Assembly: GCA_012934845.2 (NCBI GenBank)
Contig: WNNJ02001346.1
Coordinates: 62,001-126,000, forward strand
Length of the DNA stretch: 64,000 nucleotides
DNA from: Pomphorhynchus laevis
Lineage: Eukaryota > Acanthocephala > Palaeacanthocephala > Echinorhynchida > Pomphorhynchidae
Reading direction: 5' to 3'
How positions within the stretch are numbered: the stretch's first letter is position 1; every line of letters starts with the position of its first letter. The translations under genes were made by a program, and so were the position numbers. The notes under the pieces were generated by a model. The model worked only from the letters and a program-made list of their open reading frames with translations. It was not told where the DNA came from and did not search any database. This document shows, one piece after another, positions 31,070-44,329 of the stretch.

Positions 31070-34000
31070 TACTAAACATCTAAACATGTAGATATACTAC
31101 ATGATACTACATAATACTACATGTTAATCAACATGTAGTATTTTTGGACTTTGAGTTATATAATGATAACGATTGGCATTAGCATACAACCGTTTATATG
31201 AAGTGTGACGGATTAAGAATGCTTATTCATGCAAGTAGCTCTCATCCAGCAAAAGTCAAGACTACTAATTTGGAATGAAGCTATTATATTCAAGAAAATG
31301 CGTTCTTCCGGAAATGATTTCATCAAACACTTAGGCCTTCTTCAAAATGGCACGTGCCGAAAAAAGTACATCTTGATAATAAAGAGAGTAAATAATATAT
31401 TGTTTTGTTCTTTATCCAGCATTAATTGGATTGCACAACGATATTATTTTAACACTCCATGCGGTATATAGTGAAATAAAAAAGGAATGTGCTCCATTAA
31501 TGGTGTGTTTTAAATAAAAATACGCACCGAAATATGCCCTCGCCTAACTAAAACAATGCTGAGTCAGGCTACGGCTCTAGCCACAGTTGCGGAATAGAAG
31601 ATGCCTATGCTGCGTGTGTATGCGTAATTGCCAACATTTTACAAGCTCCGTAACAAATATCAAATATCCGACTAAGAGAAATATCAGTTGTAAAGTTAAA
31701 CAATTAGTGTATTAAGACACGTGCAGTTTTTGTTCGTTGCAATATGTTAGCGAAACTGGTCAAGAAATGAACATCTGGATAAACATACGGATAGGCCGGG
31801 ATTGATTGACAAATCACCTCACAATACGTACTAAGTAATTTTGAAGTCTGGTAGCGCGAATACTGCCAAGCTCAAAAATCGAGAACAGTATTGGATAACG
31901 CAGTTTGGCAGATTAGCAAAAATGCCATCTGTCATATCAAAATTTAATTTTATCGATTGTCTGTAATTTTCATTAATAATTTAGATATAAATATCGTAAA
32001 CAACAATTGTTTTATCTACAGTTCAATTATGTTTAATGGTCTTTTTAATGTATTTTATTGCATATTTTATCTTTGTTCTTTATTCTTGATTTTGCGATCC
32101 TCAAGCTTGCGAACCTGTTTTCACTTTCTTTGCTCGCAGCTAATATCGTTGTTCATGTCTTAGCAAATTTTGTAACTGTAATGTGTAATGAATTTATATC
32201 TGAGATAAAGAAGGTTATTTTGCCGAAAGCTCAAATTTAAACTTTCATTTTCCTCTTCCATAAATTTGCTTGTTTCCGGTTTATTATATAAATCTCACTT
32301 TATACATATGCATATATACGTATGTTTCTTATTAGGCGGTTGTCCATTTTCCTTAAATGCAATCGGTATTTAAGGATTTTTATAGCGGCTTAATTATGGG
32401 GCATCCTGAACGATAGAACAGAGCCTTTGTTCAAAGGTTAGAAGCCAAACGGAAAGTACAAGAAGAGCAGCTTTACGTAGTTCTAATTCTGATACATGGA
32501 TTTCATCTTACCTTTGATGATGCAAAGCAGTTGATATGCTATATGTAATATCTTTAGAGCTATGAGTAAATTACACTGTGTTCTCTACATCGATATGGCC
32601 ACTTGAAAATGTCTTTTATTTACTAAATCTAGAAATTAACAGAATATTGATAATTTTATCATTTAATATCACATGGCTTTAGAATCCCTAGCAAGCGACG
32701 ACATTTTGTCGTCACATGCTAAACATATATTTTAGATTTCAAGTCATTACTAATGATTACATCAGAGGTGACTAACACTTTTCGATGAAGCGCCAATTTC
32801 CCTTTCAGAGAATATCAAATTCGCCATTTTTTGTTGCAAGAACCCACACATTTTTTAAATATTTGCCCTTTTCAATCAAAAATGTTGAAAAATATATAAC
32901 TTTGTTTTCGTTAATAAGTAAAGTGTTCAAACTAACTTTTGGAAATAATCGTAAAATAACTGAAAATTTTTATTAACAACTTTATAAGAAAAATCTCGTC
33001 TTTATTAAAAAGATAATGGGCCATCATGCATCGTCCAATGCACCACATGTGGCGCATGCTCCATGAGTTGGTCACCTTTGGAATACATCAAAGTAGCTAA
33101 TTTATTGCAAGTTAATTCTCTTCAATGCCAATTCTAATAAATTGTTAAATAATTGATGCAACCAAGAATTAAATTCTATAAAAATTGATTTATTTCATCG
33201 TTGTGCTAGCGAGTGAATCCAATGAAGATCCTTGAGATTGTGAAAATGGAGTATTATTTATTAGTATTTTAATGTATTTCATTTTACGTATTTCTGTAAG
33301 AGAAAGTTCGCTGATCAATAATAACATGTCAGTAGCATGAATTAAATCAGTTAACTTGATCAATATGCAAACATTTTAGAGTAGATTAACCCCAAATTGA
33401 TTATTATTTCACACAAGTTATTAGCCGCAAATAGCTATTTTAACTGTTCACATAAAAAAGAAAAAATTAATGACTAAAATAACTTGAAGCGTCCACGCCA
33501 GTATTTTATAGCCAATGTCGAATCTTTTACTTGAAGCTGCAGTAGCTGGATGCACATGCAATTTCTTTAGACAGAACATACCATACATTTAAGGACCGAT
33601 ATAAAAGTCGTACCACGCTTGGGATAAAAGTAAATTTATATTTAAAAGAATACTATAAATAGTATATTTTATATTTAAATGTAGATTAATTTATATTTAT
33701 TTAATTCATTTTAATTACATTTTTAGTTACAATAATTCATATTCAAAATAAAAGAATAGAACCAAATCTATAAGGCATTCATGATCTCTCACAGGCGTTG
33801 TTTAAATTAATGTATAGTATGCGAATTGGTTATCGTGTCATATAGGCTATTCCATTGAGAGGTCATCTAGGCTATTCAGTTTAGCCTAACTTTTAGTCAA
33901 ATATCTATCCTTTTATTGAATTGATGTACCGGAGAATTCAATTATTATAAAAGGAATATAAAAATTGATTCAACAGAGAATAAGTTAATTTAATTGATAA

Positions 34001-35860
34001 TGTAACATCCAATAGTTTTATTCATAAAGCAGAGCGGCTCACGATGAAACGAGATAATGACCAAACGTTTAACAAAATTAATTAAATCTTGATTTTAAAG
34101 ACATTACTTTCTATGATTAGAAAATAACCTCAACACATGATTATTCCTGGCATCTGAATACGATAACAGTTTAGATAGAATATACGATTTGTAGCAAAGG
34201 TTACAGCGATCTTACATTTTAAAGTAATTGTTATAGCGGATATACTCCACATAAAATTTAGCTATCGCTGTAAGCACAAGGTAACTTGTTAAATCCAACG
34301 CCCTTTATCATCAAATGCTCCGATGAAATAAGTTGCAGTTTTTAATTTGCTAACTTAAATGCTTCATTGTGTATTGGCAAACTATCGTCATAAACCCAAT
34401 TTCGCCATTAAGAATTCCTCGGGTATTTTTAATTGTTATTAAACTTATTTCCATATTTAAATCAATAATTCATGTGATTTTAATTGTTTCGGTTAATCGC
34501 CAAACCAGGAGTTGATTCGTCAGTTTTAAAGGTTATCAATTACGGGCAGATAGTCCATAGGATGTTTAGTCCATCACAGAATATTAAGTCAATTGATAAT
34601 CAGGATGCAACGAAAACACACATCGTTGTGCTAGCGAATGAATTCATTGACAAATCTCGAGACTGCGAATATGGATTATACGGATATGGTAGCTATATCA
34701 TCAGGTAAATCGGCCCATACATCGATATCTAGATGAGATCAACAAGCAATTTCTGCAAACTTGGTAAATAAATGTCATTTTTACTTGATAGGCAAGAGTC
34801 GAGGCAAAAAATGCATATTTAATTTTAATCGTTTGCCACTTAAAATCGACAAATATTCAACAAAAAAGTTTGTCTCATATTAAATTTAATTCATTAAATT
34901 AAATGAATTAAATTCATTTTAAAATTAATTAATTTTAAAATTAAAATTTAAAATTCGTTAATTCATTTTAAAATTAAATTTAAATATTTTATTAATGGAA
35001 CGTATATAAAATTACCACATTTTAGTAAAACGTTTACTAGTGATTAGGGTATATTATAAAGGCGATTTTGGATTCCTGCTGGTCAGTCACCGTCTAAAAG
35101 CAAACAAAAAATATTTGACTGGAATATCAAGCCCAAGTCTGTCCACTTGTTTTCTTGTTTATCGTTTTTCTTCGTAAGACTGGTAGTCTTACGCTTTCAC
35201 GACAAATTTATAATTAAGCTTTTCGCAATAATACCCAACAATTGGAGCACATATTATTGTTATTTATCATTCTTTGCCTCTTTATATTAAATTGTTAGCG
35301 TTAGGATAAGGTTGATTAAAGTCGATAGGTGGAATAACGAAAATATGGATCAACGTTTATGGATAGCTTGCATTTTGGCCAAAATTGTTAAACACGGTTA
35401 GAAAACATTAATCCACAATCATCAGCGTTGTTAGAAATTGTTCACACTCCGACTTAAATCTTAAGCGTTTTGAAGACCAATTAATTCAATAATTGAATTA
35501 TTTACTGGCTTTATTAATGCAGTAAATTAAATTATTCCATTTCTCAAATGGAACAAAATGTGAATTAATATACATAATATATTAATATACTAATATAATA
35601 TATAATCTAATATATTATATTAGATTAAATAATAGTTCATTATATAAAAAAATCACAATATAAGATTAATCCATATTAAATGTTATACTAAAATATGATT
35701 ATTATGATAATATATAATATTAATATTTTGGTTATTACAATGTTCTAATTAATAATATTTATAATAATATAGTTCTATCGAATCGATTTAGATATTCTAT
35801 TGTATTATTTAAACATCAGAATAAAACATTATTCTTTCATGTGATGTATTCAATACAATT
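31070..35860. other. AT-rich intergenic region without recognisable gene
   Basis: Only short frames without motifs. A 12-bp perfect hairpin (31114-31141, ATACTACATGTT) and long AT palindromes around 34880-34990 and 35560-35760 are visible. About 50 bp at 33203-33253 (CATCGTTGTGCTAGCGAGTG) resembles 34623-34672, and the tail of the latter (GACTGCGAATATGGATTA) resembles 63117-63170, so a low-copy dispersed repeat is present. No tRNA or rRNA was recognised. Confidence 0.5.
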
Positions 35861-35865
35861 TTTCC

Positions 35866-36180
35866 CTCATAATGTAGAATATTTTTACCTCATAATGCAG
35901 AATATGTTTACCTCATAATGTAGAATATGTTTACCTCATAATGTTCCATATTCTATATATAACATGGAATATGGGCTAATCCTAAATGAATATATTAATT
36001 ATATTAATATTATATTAATATATTAATATTATTTTATATTAATATTATATTTATATTAATATTTTTATATTAATATTATATTAATATTATATTTATATTA
36101 ATATTTATATTAATATTTTTATATTAATATTTTATTTATATTAAAGAGCACTCACATACTAATTTAAATCATCAAATTTA
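35866..36180. repeat. Repeat family R, copy 1
   Basis: It begins with a short tandem array of about 26 bp (ACCTCATAATGTAGAATATG, four units), then a near-palindrome TTCCATATTC...AACATGGAATAT, then TATATTAA-rich sequence and CACTCACATACTAATTTAAA. Further copies lie at 44036-44240 and 44793-44985. The CR1-like LINE begins just after it. Confidence 0.75.
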
Positions 36181-36218
36181 ATGTAGAATATTATTACCTC
36201 ATAACGTGTGGCTTTTGT

Positions 36219-36805
36219 TCTTCCGTAAAACTTTCACAGCTATCCTGTTCATCCACTTCTGTCTCAAACACGACCACTCAGACCGATACTCTTTTTGATG
36301 TTTCCCTCACATCAACACATGACTTCGCATCGTATAATCCCGTTCTTGAAACTTCTCTCTCACACACTCCTTGTTTAACTACAGATAACACTTCCCTTAA
36401 TCTTCATCTTCCTAACAAGGCAAACAGTAAAGGCCTTCATCTCCTACCTGATTTTTCATATTTTTCCCCGCATCTAAATATATCTCATACATCTTTCTTC
36501 TCTTCACGTACTCCTAACTCAACCTCCACCGTATCACTTCTCAATAATTTACATCATTCCGTCAAAATAATATCCAGTAACATCTCCGATCAACCGATTC
36601 AACACTCCACTCCGGTCACACATGCTCCAAACTACCTTAAATCTTCACTTAGCACCATCACTCCTCCATTTATCTGCTCTTCTGCCTCTACTCCTACCAG
36701 TCTGTCCGTCCACCACTTCCATGTAATCGTTTTCCTCTGCGCGATCGATGCATTATCACATCAAACTAAAGCTTCCCGAAGCTGCTTCTCCTCAATGTCG
36801 CTTCG
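36219..36805 (+). pseudogene. Ser/Thr-rich ORF1-like region of the CR1-like LINE
   Basis: An open frame of nearly 200 codons, rich in Ser, Thr, Leu and His (for example SSVKLSQLSCSSTSVSNTTT), without a recognised domain. Position upstream of the endonuclease suggests ORF1 or the ORF2 lead-in. No zinc knuckle was seen. Function unassigned. Confidence 0.5.
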
Positions 36806-37037
36806 ATGATGATGTATCTGCTTTTAGGTCTATCCTCTCAACCATTCTTCATGATGATAATATATCCCTTTTCAATAATATCGCTCCTGTATCTTTTATC
36901 ATTTAAAAAATCCACTAAATCCAATCATATCAGTCCAACACTCCTAAAAATCGTTTCCCGACATAGCTCACATACATCCTTGGTACTCTCCCAACGTTTT
37001 AAACTTCCTACCACTTCATCTACTTGTCGTATCTTTC

Positions 37038-37731
37038 TTGACCGCTCCACTTCTGAAATCGCCCAGCTCAATTCAGCTCGCATTGAGAAACATCGACGTG
37101 AAACAAACAACGAGTCATCCTTATCAATACGTCAAATCAACGGAAATTTCCACGTTGTACAAACAAGGCCAAACATCTGATGGCGTCCCATCCCTCCCCT
37201 TGTCGGCGTCACAAGTCGATCTCACTCCTGAGCATACTTCTCGTCTTAGTCTATTCAACACTCGCTCCATTCTTCATAAAGCTGATATGCTCCTTGATAT
37301 CTTCGATCAATTATCTATCAGTCTTGCTATTCGTCGTCTAAGTCGCTCTGGTTGTTCTCTAGTTGAATCAGCTCGTCTAATTGCCTCTCATACATCTACT
37401 GCTTCTAACCATGGCGGTATTGTTGCCATTGCTCGTCACCCAATGTCTCTACGTAAAATTAACGTTAACATTCGTTACACTTCGTTCGAATTACTAATAT
37501 GCAAATTATCAACGACTTTTCCCTCTGGAACTTGTGATTGTATATCGTCCAGGTTCAGTTCCCCCTCACGTATGTTCTTTAACGACCTTTCAAATCTTAT
37601 GTCTTACTGTTTATTCTCTTATTCTCCTACTTTTGCTCTCGGTGACTTTAAAATTCGTGTTGATCACCCGGCTGACTCTGACTCTATCACTTTAACTAAC
37701 CTTTTTTCTGATTTAAACTATAAATTATTTT
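37038..37731 (+). pseudogene. Endonuclease region of the CR1-like LINE
   Basis: LSLFNTRSILHKADMLLDIF matches the endonuclease N terminus (usual form: LN-RSI-NK---L). Further on are GGIVAIARHP and FALGDFKIRVDHPADSDS, equivalent to the GDFN-H motif, here with K for the usual N. The usual LTETWL block is decayed. The frame stops at the L4 insertion and resumes after 41601 with SITDPGLSDYFSV, the end of the endonuclease domain (usual form: DPGLSDH). Confidence 0.8.
37722..37731. repeat. Target-site duplication of L4, left
   Basis: AAATTATTTT, identical to 41601-41610. It codes KLF of the CR1-like endonuclease on both sides. Confidence 0.88.
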
Positions 37732-37890
37732 AAATAAATAAATAAATAAATAAAGATTTTATTAAAAATAAACATGCAGGATAATATCGTTAACAGAAGA
37801 CAGTTACTATCAAGCCTTCATCTAATCTTCTTCGAGATGAATTGACAATCTTCAAAGTTGCATGTAAGTCTTCTTTAAAACATTATGCCC

Positions 37891-40313
37891 TCAAATCAAT
37901 GGGGATCTGAGCCCCCAACCGATCCAACACTCCGCCTTCCGACTGAACCACCCTGAGTCTTTCACCCCCGGAAGGATCCAATCGATGCGGACTATGCTGG
38001 GTAAACGAGATACAAGGAGCTTCAGGAACCTTAGTCTTTGCTCTGGGGGACGTCCTCTAGAGAAGAAGACTAATCCCGAGATAGCCCAGGTACCCCAAAG
38101 GCGCACCTGGGTTTTCCCTTTCAATGACAGATGCTGAGCCCGTTTCAGAGCCCACCTAGCTTTCTTCAGGATACGTTTAAGTCTATCCAGGTCAGCTTTC
38201 GCCGACCAGTTCACCGTAACGGTGAACCCCAGGTATTTTACTCGACTTGTGAAGGTGGGAAGTGGTTCAGAGGCAAATATGGAGGAGAGCGCAGAGAGTG
38301 CTAATCTCTTAAGTTTTTGCTTTGTAGCAGGTGTGCCATGAAAGACGACCACCTGCGATTTAGCTGAGTTTAAAATAAGATTGGATATGGGTAACTGATC
38401 TTTTAATCTTAAAAAGAAACGGCTGATGTCAGAGACTACGTCTTTACACCTGTGTCCAGTGAACAGGGCTGTGGTGTCATCAGCATACACCACAAGACGT
38501 TGTTCGCGTTTAAATATTTTGAATAGATTAATGGAGGCAGCAAGATATAAGATAGGAGAAAGTGGGGATCCTTGAGGTACACCCGTAATAGGGTAGAACT
38601 GACGCGCATCAGGGTCGTCTTCATAGTAAAATCGCTTGGTAAACAACAGGATCTCCACTCTGTTCACAATTCTCGCAGGCAACCCGAGGGACCTGAGAGA
38701 AGAGATCACAAAAGGAATGGAGATGCGGTCAAATGCAGCAGAAAAGTCAAGGAAAATAGCCACAACTAGGTGATGGCTATTTTCCCGACAAAACTGCTCC
38801 ACCTCACCTACTGCTGAATGGACCGAGCGACCTTTGACGAACCCATGAAAACCTGGAGGGATCAAATTTCGCCTACTTAAATGGTCGCGGATTTTTTGCG
38901 CAAGCGCTTTTTCGTAAATCGACACGAGGGCATTTTGAATCGAAATGGGTCGCAGGTCTTTAGGACATGAACAGGATTTTTTCTTAGGAATAAAAACACG
39001 TTTACTAATATTGATGCCTGCTACATCGGATGGGGAGGCTAAAAGCATAGTTACGGCCACCTCTCTTCTCTGATCAGCTGTCAAAAGCTGACAGACCCGA
39101 GAAGAAAGTGGAAGGACGGATTTGGAGGTGCCCGGGAGTGGACCCCAGGAGTTAAGAATATCCGTAACAGAAAGATCCCTACTCCTGAAGTTACACCAAG
39201 GCGGGATTGGTTGAGGTGATTGAGTGGCTCCATAGTTGTGTAGGGCTAGTGACTCCTCCAAAACTTTATCAAGGCCTACATTCCCTATCCAACTCAATGC
39301 TCTATCCTTCCAGCAAACAAACTTCTCCTTCTTGAATATCTTCCAGAAGGAAGACTGAGAAGGATTAAGGCGAGCGATACTCGTCCTATCCCTACTCAGC
39401 TGGAACCTGTATCTAGTGCTCCAGTATTCATTCGAGAGGGCCTGTTTGGCGGAAGCAGAGAGATTAGGGAGGTTCAGTAATTTTGCTAGGACCTTGAGTT
39501 TCGTCGGAGTGGGATTGTATATACGACCTTTATAGGTAGTCGATAGAATCGCGGTAGCTTGCGAAGAGAGGTAGGTATTAAATTCGGTCAGACTCAGATT
39601 TCCTATTCGGGGAAAGAGTCGGATAGCCGCCTGGAAGAAGGCTACTCTGATCGGATCAAAGTGAAACCTCCTTCGAAGCAATGTATCTTCCTCAATTCTC
39701 CAGCGAATTAGGTCATGAGAGGTGGACAATTGTTGGCGCGACTGCTCCGTACAGAGAGGTTTAAGCAACCACCTTGAGTGAAGCAGTAAAATGTCAAGGT
39801 AGGGGTCGGTGGTTTGTGAATAAGATAACCGTTCCTAGCTCTGCGAAGTGCCGCGTTGATCCAACGACCAGTTCTGTCGTTGAAGTCTCCAAGTATCATG
39901 TCATAGCCGCTATCAATAATACCGTCCAGGAGGTCGCGGTTCTTGTGAATCTCCCCTGGACGTATGTAGACATTGGCTATACTGAGGCGTTTACCGTTCT
40001 TAACGAGTGACACTACTAGACAGGAGAGGGCTGGACAAGAGTAATTTAATATGAGGGAAGACCTTAAGGAGCATTTAACTAGGGTTAAGAGTCCTTGAGA
40101 TGAAGAGAAGTGGGGTGGGGTTATGTACGGAGTATAGTGGGAATATGTGTGCTTTGGGAAAAATCGAGTAATGTCCTGGGGGAGACGGATAGACCGCGTC
40201 TCCTGAAGGACTATAACATCTGCATCTCTACCAGATAAAAGTCTAAGGGCGGAAGCACCTCCCGAATTCTACTGAAGAATATTCAGTGAAAAAGGCTCGG
40301 GTTTACTCACCAT
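37891..40313 (-). pseudogene. L4 ORF2: endonuclease and reverse transcriptase, nearly intact
   Basis: It starts MVSKPEPFSLNILQ at 40313. The next codon is a stop where sister copies have Trp (LQWNSGG). The endonuclease continues with VIVLQETRSIRLPQDI and SGYDMILGDFNDRTGRW. Near 39800 about 25 bp present in L2 are missing, which shifts the frame. From 39768 to 37891 the frame is open for 625 codons and holds the RT: DLRPISIQNA, FHGFVKGRSVHSAVGEV, FLDFSAAFDRIS, GVPQGSPLSPILYLA and VVYADDTTALFTG, then LGFTVTVNWSAKADLDRL and RGRPPEQRLRFLKLL. No RNase H follows. Two lesions are seen; the RT half looks undamaged. Confidence 0.9.
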
Positions 40314-40452
40314 TGTGACAGATCAGTTAGACAGGAGCAGCCAGCCTAGACAGAGCTAGGTGCAAGGAAGTTACCCCCCTTGCCACTAGCCCCATCCAGG
40401 GCCAGAGCTCCCTGGGCAATATCTTCATTTCCCAGTGAGGCGCCAACCATGT

Positions 40453-41518
40453 TCATGTTATTAAGAAGCTTTCCAATTTTAAGCGGTGGAACTTTATTTG
40501 CGGAATCCCCCCTCTTCTTGGATTGGGGGGGGTTTTACATTCAGCAGGAATTGGGGCAGAGTCCGCCCTCACGAGTGCCGAGATCAGAGGAGTCAACATC
40601 GCTTGAAATTGTGACATTAACGTCTTTTTAGTATTGTCCAGAAGAAGAATTATATCAGAATTTGACATTCGATCCACCGGATGAGCAGCTGCAGAGAAGG
40701 GTTTATTAGCCGTTTTTTTAGCAAACAACTGTCGGTATTCCCGGAAATGATTACATCGTCGGGACCAAGCAGGGTGTTTACCTTCGCAGTTAAGGCAGGA
40801 GGGAGGAGCTGAGCATATCTCGCCCTTACACATACTGGAACATGCGTCTGAGGCACAAACACCGCAAGTCTTTATTTTACCACAGGAGGATCCCCAATGG
40901 CCCCATCCATGGCAATTATTACAATGAGGATATGTTAGATTGTCTTCCTCAATTAAAGTAAAGCGAAGGTTGAACCCTAAAAAAGGGTTAGAAGCGGACT
41001 TAGACAGAAGCAATCCGTTATCGATATCTGCCTTACAGAAAGCTACAGGGAGGGGGTCTCCCAGCTTTCCTATAACTTGCCTGACAGAGTGGAGGCAATA
41101 GGATTTTTGTAACATAGTTAGATCATCTTCAGACAAAAAGAGGGAAAATTCGAAATTTTTAAGGAACATTGTATAGGTTTGAGTGTAATCGATCCCAGAT
41201 GGGCTAAATTGTTTGCAAAATACTCGTTATACTCCTTCATAACGCTGCCATTAGCGAAGGAAATTCTTATTGCATTTTCAAGCGTCTTAACAGAATTGAA
41301 TAAAATTCTATTATTAAATTTTCCCACGAATTCTCTCAGGAAAGTGGGAAATAATTTGTGCCTTTCGATCGGTTTCAGAGCATTTATTATGCACAAGTTT
41401 GATAATTTAGGAATGGGGGAAGCACTCCCGAGTCAGCTTTAAATTGGCATAACAAATCACTTACCTCGTTGACGGAATTAATATTTAAATCTGAAATTGT
41501 ACTTGTTCCTTGTTCCAT
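40453..41518 (-). pseudogene. L4 ORF1: gag-like RNA-binding protein
   Basis: It starts MEQGTSTISDLNINSVNE at 41518. The frame changes near 41390 and again near 41140. The middle resembles an RNA-binding fold (HKLFPTFLREFVGKFNNRIL). The C-terminal half has knuckles CNNCHGWGHWGSSC, CGVCASDACSSMC and CLNCEGKHPAWSRRC, then a basic tail. It should bind element RNA in intact copies. Confidence 0.85.
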
Positions 41519-41600
41519 TATGAAGTTTATGTTTGACGACGTAGAATGCTTTGATCGCTCCGTCGTATACTCACTTTCGCAATTCACAAAACTTGCTGAC

Positions 41601-41610
41601 AAATTATTTT
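41601..41610. repeat. Target-site duplication of L4, right
   Basis: AAATTATTTT, identical to 37722-37731. The CR1-like reading frame resumes across it. Confidence 0.88.
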
Positions 41611-43880
41611 CAACAAGCCCAACTCGTATTCTCGGCGGTGCTTTCGACATCATTGATGTTCATAACTGCTTTAATGACTATACCTTCTTGTCAATTACTG
41701 ATCCTGGTTTGTCCGATTATTTTTCTGTCACTCTTACAATTACTCGTCCCCATCCTCCTTCTCCGGCTCCACCATTATCCACACAAATTCGACCTCGGAA
41801 ACTTCTCGATATCCCTATTCTCTGTACAGCCTTACTCAATTCTTCATTCTTTTCACTTCCTCTTAACTATCTCTATCCCGATGATTTCTTCATTCTGTTT
41901 GATTCTGAACTTACTATCATCCTTAAATACCTTCTGCCTATTCGGCCACGACGTTTTCAGCGGTCGGGCCATGCCCCCTCGTTTGATTCATACTGTAGTC
42001 TTTTTAAGCGTCGGCTCCATCACTCTTTTCATGTGTTTAATCGCTTTCTTAAACGTTCTCCAACCTCACGCACTCAAAATATCTGTGCTTCCTATATTTC
42101 TATCCGCCGTTCTCATATCATTCCTTTGCAAACTAAACGTACTCTATTTTGGCGAAATCAAATCGAGTCCTCTGCCAACTCTAAATCTCATTTGAAAATC
42201 TTAAACTCAATTATTTCGCGATCATCTACCCCTTGCAACATAAATCCTGATGAATTTTCTTCTTATCTGCAATCTAAGCTATCTGATTTAATTTCCGTTT
42301 TACACATATGCCCCTTGTATCCTCTCTTCTTTTTAAATACTTCCCTCTCAGAGCTATTCCACATTCTTCCCGTTTCGTCTGAGGAATTTTTTCGGTTCTT
42401 CTGTCATTACCTAATAAAATCTCTCCTTCTGACCCAATTCCCACCCACTTGCTTAAAAAATCTGCTCATCTATCTCACCCTTCCTAACCACTTTGTTCAA
42501 CTTGTCTATCCGCAGCCGCACATTTCCTTCTTACTGGAAATGCGCCACTGTTCGCCCTCTCCTCAAAAAGCAATCTCTCGACCATACACTACCATCTTCG
42601 TACCGTCCTATCTCACTTCTCCGAACCGTCTCTAAGCTCCTTGAGCGTCTTGTTCTCAAGAAAGTTAATGCATATTTATTTTCTTCCAACTTGTTCCCTC
42701 CCTTCCAAGCTGCTTTTCGCTCTAATCACTCTACTGAAATTGCATGTCTTAAAGTTTATAATGACTTACTCATATCGCGCGATCATAAATTATGTAGTGT
42801 CATACTTTCTATTAATCTATCATCTGTTTTCGACATTGTCGATCAATCGATTCTTCTCCATCGTTTTCGTCATTATTATGACTTCTCACACTGTGGGAAG
42901 TCATAATTTACACACTGTGGCTTGGTTTTCTTCGTATCTATCAAACCGTACATTTCGCGTCTATTCTAACTCTTCTACCTCCCTTCCTTCTTCCATTCCG
43001 TCCGGTGTTCCACGAGGCTCCGTATTAAGCCCTATGCTTTCCTCTCTTATTCTCGGTGATTTGTCTTCTATTTCTCATACATTTAACTTCCATGTTATGC
43101 AATATGCTGATGACATTCTCATCTATGCTCATGCAACTGTTTATCGAATTCACGATCTTAGTGTTTCTGCTTCCGGCTGTCTTGTCTCAATTTTCAATCA
43201 TCTTTCTTCCCTTCGTCTTTCTCTGAATCCTGATAAATCCAAATTATGTGGATCTTATCTCGACACCTAGGCTTAAAACCTCCCTCCGTATCATTAAATT
43301 CTACAATTCTTCCTATCGTTGACAATCTCGTTTTCCTAGGCTTCAATTTCAACAACAGACTTTCATTTAAACCTTTCGTTAGAGATGAAATACGCTCATC
43401 TACCTTGATTCTCCACAACCTCCGTCAAATTCGTAGATTGATCGATTTCCCTTCATGTATGACTCTCATATCTTCTCTCACTTTCTCAAGACTTGATTAC
43501 TTTCTGAGTCTATTTTCCAACTCCCCTTAATTTACTCTTCTTCCTTTACAAAGCATCGTAAACGCTGCCTTCCGAATTATCCACCGTCTTCGTCGTTTTG
43601 ATCATACATCCCACCATCTTGCTTCTCTAGATTTGCCTACAATTTATTCTCGTGTTCAAATTCGTCTTCTTCTCGTCGCTTTTCGCCTTGTAACTTTTCA
43701 TACTCCTTCATTTCTCAACCTTCTTTTTCTCGACAATTCTCGTCCTGATTATTGTTCCTTGCGCTCCCGTAATTCCCTTCTTTTACATGTCCCAAACTAC
43801 TCTCCCTCTTTTGGCTTCCGCTCCTTCGTTGAGGCTGCTCCTCTCTCGTGGAATCATCTGCCCATTAATATATGCTAATC
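41611..43880 (+). pseudogene. Reverse transcriptase and C-terminal region of the CR1-like LINE
   Basis: Blocks in order: WKCATVRPLLKKQ and YRPISLLRTVSKLLERLVL (RT motifs 1-2), FQAAFRSNHSTEIA, the motif A region LSSVFDIVDQSILL (Asn or Ser for the first usual Asp, ILSINLSSVFDIVD), GVPRGSVLSPML, MQYADDILIYAH, then LVFLGFNFNNRLSF and a C-terminal LQSIVNAAFRIIHRLRRFDH region ending WNHLPINIC. Frames change several times. Motif A has lost the usual LDLS-AFD form, so the enzyme is dead. Plus strand, continuing the endonuclease piece that ends at 37731. Confidence 0.85.
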
Positions 43881-44035
43881 AACATCAATGCTTGCTTCAA
43901 ACGCCAAATCCAATTCAATTTTAACAGTTAACTAATTAATGACTAATTAATTATGACTTTTGCTGTTCTTTTTTTGTTGGTGGTCATGCATGCGTGCAGT
44001 TGGCACGCATTTGCCACGTTAAATAAATTATTATT

Positions 44036-44240
44036 ATAATGTAGAATATGTTTACATCATAATATAGAATATGTTTGCATCGTAATGTTCCATATTCTAT
44101 ATATAACATGGAATATTGGCTAATCCTATATGAATATATTAATTATATTAATATTATATTAATATATTAATATAATATTCATATTAAAGAACATTCACAT
44201 AGTAATTTAAATCATCAAATTTAATTTTAAGTATTTTTGA
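44036..44240. repeat. Repeat family R, copy 2
   Basis: It contains TTCCATATTCTATATATAAC, ATGGAATATTGGCTAATC and AACATTCACATAGTAATTT. Same orientation as copies 1 and 3. Together with copy 3 it brackets 44240-44790. Confidence 0.8.
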
Positions 44241-44329
44241 ATTTAGAAATATATTTTTTTGAATATTTAAAAATAGTTCAGAAATTGTACTTTGACTGTT
44301 TTTGAGAAAAAGCTTTTTTTTCTGCTCAG

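Larger units (their letters stand above)
37732..41600 (-). mobile_element. LINE copy L4, full length 3869 bp, nested in the CR1-like LINE
   Basis: A minus-strand element with an AAAT-type tail at 37732-37755, ORF2 (40313-37891) and ORF1 (41518-40453). A 10-bp target duplication brackets it. Length agrees with L2 within 3 bp. It is the best-preserved complete copy, with ORF2 open for 625 codons. Confidence 0.92.
36203..44035 (+). mobile_element. CR1-like LINE, interrupted by L4
   Basis: Plus-strand segments 36203-37731 and 41601-44035 form one element split by LINE L4. Order: a Ser/Thr-rich ORF1-like stretch, an endonuclease domain, RT, and a C-terminal region with RSFVEAAPLSWNHLP (typical of CR1-related LINEs: F-VAAP-LWN-LP). 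The 3' end carries GCATGCGTGCAGTTGGCACG and then TTAAATAAATTATTATTAT. It lies between parts of repeat family R. Frame breaks are frequent, so it is older than L4. Confidence 0.85.

Noticed and set aside
34484-34708. 74-residue plus-strand frame
   Set aside because: Overlaps the dispersed repeat at 34623 and shows no protein motif.
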